Positions 1 through 5,975 of a DNA stretch of 8,491 bases are shown here, piece after piece. Position 1 is the stretch's first letter. The number at the start of each line of letters is the position of its first letter. Under the pieces are notes generated by a model. That model saw only the letters and a program-made list of their open reading frames with translations, was not told the DNA's origin and did no database searches. The stretch comes from an uncultured Isosphaeraceae bacterium. GTDB taxonomy: Bacteria; Planctomycetota; Planctomycetia; Isosphaerales; Isosphaeraceae. Location: contig CALCIC010000178.1 of assembly GCA_937907405.1 (NCBI GenBank), positions 1 to 8,491 of the forward strand. Reading direction: 5' to 3'. The translations under genes and the position numbers were made by a program.

Positions 1-990
1 GATCTGGTCTTCGGCGGCCTCAAGCTGGACGAAGAATTGCCCCGCCTGCCGGCCGCAGGCGTGCGCGGCCTCGACCCAGCCGACCAGCCGATCCTCGTCG
101 ACCAACGTCCGCCAGAGCCGCGACCTCCTACCGGCCGAGAGGACGTCGGCCAGGACTTCGAGCGCGGGGGAGTCGGCGTGGTCTTCGGGGACGGTGTGCC
201 AGCCGAGGATGCCGCGCGGCAGGGCGTCGGGATCGTCCATCACGAAGTCGCGCCGGCCGGTCTGCGGGGCCTCGACGCCGGAGCGGCGGGGGGATCGCGC
301 CGAATCGCCCGGGGGGATCGCGCCGAAGTGGGCGGCCGCGCGGTCGAGGGCCGAGTCGGGCTCGACGTCGCCGGTCAGGACCAGGACGGCGCCGTCGGGG
401 CGGTAGTGGCGGCGGTAGAACGCCTCAAGGTCCTCGGCGGCGATCAACGCCAGGTCTTCGGGCCAGCCGATGACCGGGTCGCGGTACGGGTGCCGCAGGT
501 ACGAGAGCGCCTGGTGCGTCTGGTCGAGCCGGATCAGCGGCGATTCGACGTCGCGCGCCCGCTCCTCGCCGATCACCTGGCGCTCGGCCTCGACCTCGCG
601 GGGGTCGAACCGGGCGTGGACCATTCGGTCGGCCTCGATCTCCAGGGCCAGTTCCCACTGGTCGGCGGGGAGCGAGAACCAGTAATGGGTGCGGTCCTCG
701 CCGGTGTCGGCGTTGGCCTGGCCGCCGGCGAGGAACGCGAGCTGGTCGATCCGCCCCTTGGGAAACCGCTCGGTCCCCTTGAACAGCATGTGCTCCAGGA
801 AGTGGGCGATCCCCGACTTCCCCGGGGGCTCGTCGAACGACCCGACTGGATAGAAGAGGTCGCAGACGACGATCTGGACTCCCTTGCGGGGCAGGACAAG
901 GACCTTCAGCCCGTTGCCCAGTTCCCGCTCAAAGACCGGCTGATCGCCCACCCGCGCGACCGAGGGCCGAGACTTGAGCCGTCGAGCCAT
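1..990 (-). CDS. M16 family zinc metallopeptidase, N-terminal 330 residues (cut by window edge)
   Basis: This gene encodes a pitrilysin/processing-peptidase (M16) family zinc protease, a family that degrades or processes peptides inside a clam-shell chamber. The inverted zinc motif HxxEH is at residues 63-67 (HFLEH, followed by MLFKGT). E66 is the expected catalytic base, H63 and H67 are ligands, and E142 in VIGEERARD lies at the usual distance for the third ligand. GGQANADT (about 89-96) and the HYRPDGAVLVLTGDV strand (about 190-205) also fit the first M16 domain, and residues after about 215 begin the second. The frame is open from 990 to base 1. Start choice: ATG at 990, with AGGGGA nine bases upstream and an in-frame TGA 18 bases upstream, so no longer form is possible. 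No signal peptide is visible, so a cytoplasmic site is inferred. The active-site residues are intact, so this is a catalytic subunit and not an inactive M16 partner. Its C-terminal half lies outside the window. The 198-bp gap to the upstream exoribonuclease gene shows no clear promoter or terminator. Confidence 0.93.
   Translation of the reverse strand, partial: MARRLKSRPSVARVGDQPVFERELGNGLKVLVLPRKGVQIVVCDLFYPVGSFDEPPGKSGIAHFLEHMLFKGTERFPKGRIDQLAFLAGGQANADTGEDRTHYWFSLPADQWELALEIEADRMVHARFDPREVEAERQVIGEERARDVESPLIRLDQTHQALSYLRHPYRDPVIGWPEDLALIAAEDLEAFYRRHYRPDGAVLVLTGDVEPDSALDRAAAHFGAIPPGDSARSPRRSGVEAPQTGRRDFVMDDPDALPRGILGWHTVPEDHADSPALEVLADVLSAGRRSRLWRTLVDEDRLVGWVEAAHACGRQAGQFFVQLEAAEDQI
287..327. 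repeat. 18-bp direct repeat, 23-bp period, inside the M16 gene
   Basis: The 18-base unit beginning cggggggatcgcg occurs at 287-304 and again at 310-327, separated by 5 bases. The period of 23 is not a multiple of three, so the two copies are read in different frames (IPPGD... and RSPRR...) within the linker between the first two M16 subdomains. The reading frame stays open across both. It may be a coincidence of GC-rich sequence or the remains of a small tandem duplication. Confidence 0.6.
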
Positions 991-999
991 GTCGGTGCA

Positions 1000-1005
1000 T
1001 CCCCT
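1000..1005 (-). promoter_or_regulatory. Shine-Dalgarno site of the M16 gene
   Basis: AGGGGA on the minus strand lies 9 bases before the ATG at 990. It decides the start of the metallopeptidase, because an in-frame TGA lies directly upstream and other ATGs nearby are out of frame. Confidence 0.65.
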
Positions 1006-1188
1006 TCATCCGTTCCGAGGTTTGATCGGGCGATCTCGCGCGGGATCGTGCCGACGCGACCCGCTCGCCTCGCCATCGACGCCCCGACGCGTTTCCGAAT
1101 GAGCCGAGTCCCCTTCGTCCGTGAGCGGAGAGGGGAGGCCGGCTTCGTCCTCCGTCCACGTCGGTGTGCAACCCCATGGTACACTGCG

Positions 1189-2190
1189 TCAGTCGTCGGA
1201 CGCCTCGCCGTTTTCGGCGGCCTGGCCTGGGGTTCCCTTGAAAAGCCGTCGGCCGAGGCTCTGCTGGAACGGGGTCCAGGCGGACTCGCGGCTGGGGTCG
1301 TCGCGGATCTCGCGGCCGAACGTGTGGATCTTGGCGTCCAGGTTGTCCAGATAGTGCAGCGCGACGGCCTCCAGGGTCATCGGCAGCTTGGGACTGCCGA
1401 ACTCGTAGGTGCCGTGATGGCTGACGATCATGTGCTTGAGCCGCAGCAACAGCTCGGGGGGGAACGTCTCGCCGGTCAACTCGGTCGTGCGGTCGACCTT
1501 CTGACGGAGCAGCTCGACGCCCATCACCAGATGGCCCACGAGTTGGCCCTCGTCGGTGTAGGCGAACGACCGATCGTAGGAGAGCTCGTCGATCTTGCCG
1601 ACGTCGTGGAGGAAGATGCCGGTCAGCAGCAGGTCGCGGTCGATCTCGGGGTACAGGTCGAGGATCCGGTCGGCGACGTTCAGCAGGTTGACGACGTGCT
1701 CAAGCAGCCCCCCCTGGTAGGCGTGGTGGTTCTTGATGCCGGCCGGGGCCGAGGTGAACTTGGCCACGAATTCGTCGTCGATCAGGAAGCATTCGACCAG
1801 GGCGCGCAGGCTGGGGTTGCTCATCGCGAGGAGCAGTTCGCGGAGGCGGGCGAACAGTTTGCCGACGTTCTGCGAGCTTTGGGGGAGGAAGTCCTCAGGC
1901 TCGACGCGGGAGGAATCGAGGACGTCGATGTGCGTGAGGATGACCTGGAGCGACCCCTGGAAGATCTGGGTCTTGCCCCGGACCTGGAGGAAGTCGCCGG
2001 GCTCGAACGACCTCGCCAGGTCCTCGGTCGCGTTCCAGAGGCGCGCGCCGACGCTGCCGGTCTTGTCGCGAAGCTCGATCTGGAGGTAGAGGTTGCCCTG
2101 GCGGTTGGCCCGGAGTTGCTTGTCGGCTACGAGATAGGCCTCGTCGATCGAGTCCCCGTGCGACAACTGATTTACGAAGCGGCGACTCAT
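1189..2190 (-). CDS. YhaM-like OB-fold/HD-domain 3'-5' exoribonuclease
   Basis: The 333-residue product has the two-part layout of YhaM exoribonucleases (Bacillus subtilis YhaM is about 314 residues). An N-terminal OB-fold nucleic-acid-binding domain (about residues 5-95, with YLQIELRDKTG and DFLQVRGK strands) is followed by an HD metal-dependent phosphohydrolase domain (about 150-290). Visible metal-ligand candidates are H165 (in GGLLEHVV), H195-D196 (FLHDVGKI), H220 (GHLVMG), H258-H259 (IVSHHGTYEFGSP) and D282 (HYLDNLDAK), the complete expected set. By family knowledge it trims RNA, and perhaps DNA, from the 3' end in the cytoplasm. The start is placed at the ATG at 2190, where homology begins (MSRRFVNQL). 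A GTG at 2256 in the same frame would lie inside the upstream terminator stem and is unlikely. No clear Shine-Dalgarno precedes 2190. The C-terminal 30 residues are polar and poorly conserved. The terminator just upstream implies its own promoter, which I cannot pick out. Confidence 0.88.
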   Translation of the reverse strand: MSRRFVNQLSHGDSIDEAYLVADKQLRANRQGNLYLQIELRDKTGSVGARLWNATEDLARSFEPGDFLQVRGKTQIFQGSLQVILTHIDVLDSSRVEPEDFLPQSSQNVGKLFARLRELLLAMSNPSLRALVECFLIDDEFVAKFTSAPAGIKNHHAYQGGLLEHVVNLLNVADRILDLYPEIDRDLLLTGIFLHDVGKIDELSYDRSFAYTDEGQLVGHLVMGVELLRQKVDRTTELTGETFPPELLLRLKHMIVSHHGTYEFGSPKLPMTLEAVALHYLDNLDAKIHTFGREIRDDPSRESAWTPFQQSLGRRLFKGTPGQAAENGEASDD

Positions 2191-2223
2191 GCGTTTGGAT
2201 CGACTCGAAAGACGCGGATCGGG

Positions 2224-2259
2224 ATAAAACAAGCCGTGGCGGGAAGATCCCGCCACGGC
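2224..2259 (-). terminator. Rho-independent terminator of the CARDB-like gene
   Basis: A perfect 12-bp stem (2233-2244 pairing with 2248-2259, gccgtggcggga against its complement) encloses a 3-base loop. Read on the minus strand it is followed at once by TTGTTTTAT (2232-2224), a T-rich tract that stands out in this GC-rich DNA. It begins 68 bases past the stop of the CARDB-like gene and ends 33 bases before the exoribonuclease start, so it should stop read-through between the two. The T tract is only on the minus-strand exit side, which sets the direction. Confidence 0.88.
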
Positions 2260-2327
2260 GTTGATTCTAGGTGCCCTCGCTCCGCCTGGTCAAGTGAGGC
2301 GGTCGGCCCGAGCGCCCGGGCGTTCGC

Positions 2328-3467
2328 TCAGACGACGCCGATTGGGACGCCGTCCGGGGGGATCGGGAACGGTTGGTCGTTCACCGTGCTGACGACGCCG
2401 CTGGCCGGCAGTCCGCTGCTGTTGCCGGTCTGGACGAGTTGGGGCAGCTCCAGGCGATTGGCCGGCTGGTTCGGCAGGTTGAGTTTGTTTTCCGGGTCGA
2501 TCACGACCCCGATGTAGTATTTGCCGGGGCTCGTCGGCAAGGTGGCGTTGCCCCCCTGGATCGAGACCACGTTGTTCGGCGTGACGATGTTGTTCTTGAG
2601 GCTCGCCGCGATGTTCCGTCGGAAGTGATGGCCGAAGGAGGGCGCCGGCGCGGCGTTGGCGCCGGGGATTCCGTTGGTCAAGGTGTAGACCGCGACGATG
2701 GAACTGCCGAGATTGAAATCGGGGGTCGTCGAGGCGACCAGGGCGACCTCCACGGGGGTGTCGGCCGGAACGCCCATCGTGCCGAGGTTGGCGACCTGAA
2801 TGTAGGGCGCGACGGTGTCGCCGGGCTGAAGACCCTGGGGCACGTCGAGGGTGACCGCCCGCAACTGCGGCGTCGCCGGGGTGCTGAGGATGCGGACCGA
2901 GATCGGCGGACTGAGGTTGTTGCGGTATGTCTGCTCGAGCGCCGACCGGCTCTGGTTGGCCACCAGGCGGATGGTGTAGCGGCCGTCGGCCGGGAACCCC
3001 GCGGGGCGCGAGGGGAGCGCGACCTCGGCGTCGAACTGGGTGATGCTGTTTTGCAGCAGCGGAGGGGCCGCGACGGTGCCGATCTGCACTCCCCTTCTCA
3101 GCGGACGACCGGCGGGCACGAGGTAGACGCCGATCCCCGTGCCGACCGCGTCCGCCGAGCTGGGAAGCTCGTAAGGAGGGACGGGCAAGCCGTCGGGCCC
3201 CGACCGGACCTGCGAGGAGGGCACGAGGGAGAGGGGCTCGACGATCGTGCTCGCCCCGGTGTTCTGAGCGTTGATCCGGAGGGTCAACGTCCCTCCCCAG
3301 GCGCCGATCGGGGCCGACTGCCCCGTGTTCCGCAGATCGGCCAGCGAGAACCCGAGCGAGCTGTACGCCATCAACTGCCGACCTTCGAGGGCTTCCAGGG
3401 CGGTCAGATCGGTCCGACGGCGTGCTCGACGATCCTGACGCGCGCGGAGATAGTCTCTTGGGAACAC
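2328..3467 (-). CDS. CARDB-like putative exported protein with LEPR-XLL-like N-terminus
   Basis: The protein has 379 residues. The first 20 are very basic (RARQDRRARRRT), followed by LEALEGRQLMA at 24-34. This resembles the planctomycete LEPR-XLL element (LE-x-R-x-L-L/M) found near the start of many large exported proteins; here the last position is M. The body looks like two diverged beta-sandwich repeats of the CARDB (cell-adhesion-related) type, about 35-195 and 205-345. Each has an inner 'G..v...i.v.N.G' strand (LRINAQNTGAS, PYIQVANLGTMG) and ends in a segment like YRNNLSPPISVRI or YYIGVVIDPENKLN. Low Lys and Cys and many Pro, Gly, Ser and Thr also fit an exported protein. The GTG start at 3467 is backed by a strong Shine-Dalgarno sequence (AGGGAGGTG). 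The gene stands alone, ending in its own terminator. A role in adhesion, surface layer or matrix is inferred only; no catalytic motif is seen. Confidence 0.82.
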   Translation of the reverse strand: MFPRDYLRARQDRRARRRTDLTALEALEGRQLMAYSSLGFSLADLRNTGQSAPIGAWGGTLTLRINAQNTGASTIVEPLSLVPSSQVRSGPDGLPVPPYELPSSADAVGTGIGVYLVPAGRPLRRGVQIGTVAAPPLLQNSITQFDAEVALPSRPAGFPADGRYTIRLVANQSRSALEQTYRNNLSPPISVRILSTPATPQLRAVTLDVPQGLQPGDTVAPYIQVANLGTMGVPADTPVEVALVASTTPDFNLGSSIVAVYTLTNGIPGANAAPAPSFGHHFRRNIAASLKNNIVTPNNVVSIQGGNATLPTSPGKYYIGVVIDPENKLNLPNQPANRLELPQLVQTGNSSGLPASGVVSTVNDQPFPIPPDGVPIGVV

Positions 3468-3471
3468 CGAA

Positions 3472-3480
3472 CACCTCCCT
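3472..3480 (-). promoter_or_regulatory. Strong Shine-Dalgarno site of the CARDB-like gene
   Basis: AGGGAGGTG on the minus strand is a near-perfect anti-16S match about 5 bases before the GTG at 3467. It settles that start and suggests efficient translation. Confidence 0.8.
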
Positions 3481-3891
3481 GCGGCCCGAAGTCACGACTT
3501 TCCATCCTGATCGACAGACAGGAGGAAAGCCCGCGCGACGCCGGGGCCATATCTCGGTTGAACCGTCGCGAACCACGGATATTAGGCGACGACCGGATCG
3601 CAACGTCCCACACCGCGGCGGGCGACCGCGGGACCGGCGAACCTTTGCTGTTAGTTTCGTCTCGGCCGAGCGTCGGTTTCGAGCGATTCCGGCCCTCTTG
3701 AAACTTCGAATTCCTGTTGTGAACGACGTGCCGTCGAACGCGGACGACTCGGTTGCGCGGCCTGTGGGGATTGGGCCGCGAACGACCGAGAATCCGCCCC
3801 GCCCCGCCGGGCGAACCGATCTCTCGCCGAACGCGTCGATCTGGTAGACTGCCTCTGCGATCCAATTGTCCCAGGTTGATGCGACCTTTCC
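3481..3891. other. Divergent intergenic region between the CARDB-like gene and proS
   Basis: About 410 bp with no credible gene on either strand; frames that stay open here carry no recognisable protein and lack good start signals. It must hold promoters for both flanking genes, but only weak candidates are visible. For the minus strand there is a TAATAT hexamer (3584-3579) without a well-spaced -35 box. For the plus strand there is TTGAAC at 3558-3563 with TATTAG at 3580-3585 (16-base spacer), and a TAGACT at 3845-3850 with no good -35. A small perfect inverted repeat of CCGCGG lies at 3613-3618 and 3626-3631, and a larger hairpin at 3748-3790 is listed separately. No T-box or other known riboswitch pattern was recognised before proS. 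Confidence 0.5.
3748..3790 (+). other. Imperfect GC-rich hairpin upstream of proS
   Basis: CTCGGT (3748-3753) pairs with ACCGAG (3785-3790), and CGCGGCC (3756-3762) pairs with GGCCGCG (3774-3780). The two stems are separated by a small 2/4-base internal loop and closed by an 11-base G-rich loop (3763-3773). No T tract follows on either strand, so it does not look like an intrinsic terminator. If the proS transcript starts upstream of it, it would be a leader structure about 115 bases before the start codon. It could equally be a protein-binding palindrome. Confidence 0.45.
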
Positions 3892-3897
3892 GGAGGA
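3892..3897 (+). promoter_or_regulatory. Shine-Dalgarno site deciding the proS GTG start
   Basis: GGAGGA lies 8 bases before the GTG at 3906. It favours this GTG over the in-frame ATG at 3879, which would place the site inside the coding region and add nine residues not matched in the family. Confidence 0.75.
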
Positions 3898-3905
3898 ACG
3901 ACCCA

Positions 3906-5675
3906 GTGCGGTGGTCTAGCGCCCTGATCCCGACGCTCAAGGAAACACCGGCCGACGCGGTGGCCCCCAGCCACGTCCTCTTGCTGCGGGCTGGCATGAT
4001 CCGCCAGCTCGGCGCCGGCGCGTACACGTACCTGCCCCTGGGGCTGCGGGTGCTCCACAAGGCCGAGGCCATCGTCCGCCAGGAGATGGACGCCGCGGGC
4101 GCGATCGAGCTGCTGATGCCCGCGCTCCAACCGGTCGAACTCTGGAAGGAGTCGGGACGGTTCGAGACCTTCGGCGACCTCCTGATGAAGCTGACCATCA
4201 GCGGCGGCCACCAGATGGCGCTGGGGCCGACGCACGAAGAGGTGGTCACCGACCTGGTCCGCGACCTGATCAACTCGTACAAGCAACTGCCGATCACCCT
4301 CTACCAGATCCAGACCAAGTTCCGCGACGAGCCCCGGCCCCGGTTCGGCATCCTCAGGACTCGCGAGTTCATCATGAAGGACGCGTACAGCTTCGACGCC
4401 GACGTCGACCAGCTCAACGCGAGCTACGACGCCATGTTCGAGGCCTATTGCCGGACCTTCGACCGCTGCGGCCTGCCCTACGTCGTCGTCGAGGCCGAGA
4501 GCGGCCCGATCGGCGGCGACGCCTCGCACGAGTTCATGGTCCCCTGCTCCACCGGCGAGGACAAGGTCATCCAGTGCCCGGCCTGCAACTACGCCGCCAA
4601 TCAAGAGAAGGCCGAAGTCGGCGAAACCGCCCCCGCGACCAGGCGGGCCGACGCTCCCGCGTATGAGGCGAAGCCGACGCCCGGCAAGAAGACGATCCGC
4701 GACGTCTGCCAGTTCTTGAAGGTCGACGAGTCGACCTCGGGCAAGCTGCTCGTCTTCCTCGCCGACGGCAAGCCCGCCGCCGTGCTGGTTCGCGGCGACC
4801 ATGAGGCCAACGAGGCCAAGGTCCGCCGCGCGCTCGGCGCGTCGGTCCTCGCGCCGGCCGATCCCGAGACGATCCAGAAGGCCACTGGCGCGCCGATGGG
4901 CTTCCTCGGGCCGATCGCGATCAAGATCCCGATGATCGTCGATCGCGCCGTGGCGTCGATGGAGACGATCGTCGTCGGCGGCAACGAGGTCGACGTCCAC
5001 CTGACCGGCGTGGTCCCCGGCCGCGACTTTCCGCTCGACCGCCTGGCCGACGTCCGCAACGCCGACGAGGGAGACCCCTGCCCCCGTTGCGGCGCGGCGA
5101 TGATCGTCAAGGCGGGCCTTGAGATCGGCCACGTCTTCAAGCTCGGCGTCAAGTATTCGAAGGCGATGGGGGCGAACTACCTCGACGAGAAGGGGACCGA
5201 GATCCCGCTGATCATGGGCTGCTACGGCATCGGCGTGAACCGAATCGTCGCCGCCGCCGTCGAAGCCTGCCACGACGCCAACGGGATCGTCTGGCCGCTC
5301 AACCTCGCGCCGTATCAGGTGGCCGTGGTGCCGCTTCAGGTCAACAACAAGGACGTCATGGACGCCGCCGAGGAGATCGAGCGGCGGCTCTCCGACGCGG
5401 GGGTCGACGTGATCCTCGACGACCGCGATCAGCGCCCCGGGTTCAAGTTCAAGGACGTCGACCTGATCGGGATTCCGCTCCGGGTCGTGATCGGCGAGCG
5501 CGGGCTCAAGGACGGCGTGGTCGAGATGAAGTGGCGGCATGAATCGGCGGCCAAGAACGCGCCGCTTGAGACGGCCGGCGACGCGGTCCTCGCCGAGTTG
5601 AAGGCCGCTCGCGAGCAGCGCGACGCCGACTGCCAGGCCCGCCGGGCCGATCGAGCCAAGGCTGGATCGTCATGA
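3906..5675 (+). CDS. proS: Prolyl-tRNA synthetase (bacterial type, with editing insertion)
   Basis: This enzyme charges tRNA-Pro with proline in the cytoplasm using ATP. The 589-residue product is close to the E. coli enzyme (572) and aligns from its first residues (TLKETPADA near the start, then LLRAGMIRQLGAGAY). Class II core motifs are present: LGPTHEEV near 109-116, motif 2 with TKFRDEPRPRFG at 137-148, and motif 3 GCYGIGVNR at 438-446, with C439 at the place of E. coli Cys443. Between motifs 2 and 3 sits the inserted editing (INS/YbaK-like) domain, about 225-390, with VLVRGDHEANE around 293-302; in this family it hydrolyses Ala-tRNA-Pro. Two CxxC pairs flank that insertion, CPAC (224-227) and CPRC (392-395), and could bind zinc; E. 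coli lacks the first. The C-terminal anticodon-binding domain runs from about 470 to the end. GTG start and Shine-Dalgarno agree. The stop overlaps the next gene by ATGA, so the downstream genes are probably co-transcribed. Confidence 0.97.
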   Translation: MRWSSALIPTLKETPADAVAPSHVLLLRAGMIRQLGAGAYTYLPLGLRVLHKAEAIVRQEMDAAGAIELLMPALQPVELWKESGRFETFGDLLMKLTISGGHQMALGPTHEEVVTDLVRDLINSYKQLPITLYQIQTKFRDEPRPRFGILRTREFIMKDAYSFDADVDQLNASYDAMFEAYCRTFDRCGLPYVVVEAESGPIGGDASHEFMVPCSTGEDKVIQCPACNYAANQEKAEVGETAPATRRADAPAYEAKPTPGKKTIRDVCQFLKVDESTSGKLLVFLADGKPAAVLVRGDHEANEAKVRRALGASVLAPADPETIQKATGAPMGFLGPIAIKIPMIVDRAVASMETIVVGGNEVDVHLTGVVPGRDFPLDRLADVRNADEGDPCPRCGAAMIVKAGLEIGHVFKLGVKYSKAMGANYLDEKGTEIPLIMGCYGIGVNRIVAAAVEACHDANGIVWPLNLAPYQVAVVPLQVNNKDVMDAAEEIERRLSDAGVDVILDDRDQRPGFKFKDVDLIGIPLRVVIGERGLKDGVVEMKWRHESAAKNAPLETAGDAVLAELKAAREQRDADCQARRADRAKAGSS

Positions 5676-5935
5676 GTCGGCCTTCCCGCTTGCCGCTGGT
5701 CGCGCTGGGTTTGATGACTTTGGTCTCGTTCGGCGGCCCGATCCTGATCGCGGTCCTCCTCTGGGGAGGCCCGCGGTCGGGATGGCCCCCCGACCGCCCC
5801 GTCGAGTGGATCGGCGTCGGCCTGGTCATGACGCTGTTCGCGACCTGCTTCATCGCCTGCTTGACCGTCGGCTGGTGGCGCAAGCAACCGCCGCGGATCA
5901 CGAACAAGCTCGACGAACCCGATCAGGATCGTTAG
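5672..5935 (+). CDS. Small two-helix membrane protein of unknown function
   Basis: This 87-residue protein is not one I recognise. It has two strongly hydrophobic stretches long enough to cross the membrane, about residues 8-31 (LVALGLMTLVSFGGPILIAV core) and 45-69 (WIGVGLVMTLFATCFIACL core). They are joined by a short Pro/Gly-rich loop (GGPRSGWPPDRP) and followed by a charged tail with WWRKQ and ending DEPDQDR. The positive residues after helix 2 suggest both ends face the cytoplasm. Its ATG overlaps the proS stop as ATGA, the mark of translational coupling, and a modest AAGG lies 10 bases upstream inside proS. The WecA-like gene begins 40 bases after its stop. Hydrophobicity, coupling and codon use favour a real gene; the role is unknown. 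Confidence 0.8.
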   Translation: MSRPSRLPLVALGLMTLVSFGGPILIAVLLWGGPRSGWPPDRPVEWIGVGLVMTLFATCFIACLTVGWWRKQPPRITNKLDEPDQDR

Positions 5936-5975
5936 TTCGCACTCCCCACGTCTTGAACCGCCCCCAAGGATCGCG

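Noticed and set aside
2191..2256. A longer N-terminus for the exoribonuclease, from GTG 2256
   Set aside because: The GTG lies within the stem of the terminator for the preceding gene and the extra 22 residues have no family counterpart.
37..2517. A plus-strand frame open for 826 codons
   Set aside because: It runs antisense to the M16, exoribonuclease and part of the CARDB-like genes, has low-complexity Val/Gly/Asp/Arg composition and no recognisable domain. It is a product of GC-rich codon bias on the opposite strand.
2290..3603. A second minus-strand frame of 437 codons overlapping the CARDB-like gene
   Set aside because: Arg/Pro/Gly-rich low-complexity translation in a shifted frame; no start signal comparable to the one at 3467.
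2373..3701. A plus-strand frame of 442 codons opposite the CARDB-like gene
   Set aside because: Composition is typical of an antisense shadow (GVGRD, RRRG stretches), and the minus-strand frame has a strong Shine-Dalgarno, a terminator and a recognisable fold pattern.
3422..3847. A plus-strand frame in the divergent intergenic region
   Set aside because: No Shine-Dalgarno, begins inside the CARDB-like gene on the opposite strand, Arg-rich composition with no domain.
3753..3905. A longer N-terminus for ProS from upstream ATG codons (3753 or 3879)
   Set aside because: The extension is Arg/Pro-rich, overlaps the hairpin, and GGAGGA is correctly spaced for GTG 3906, where homology begins.
3651..5540. 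A minus-strand frame open for 629 codons
   Set aside because: It is antisense to proS, whose domains and motifs are unmistakable; the translated sequence is Asp/Val/Leu/Arg-rich with no motif.
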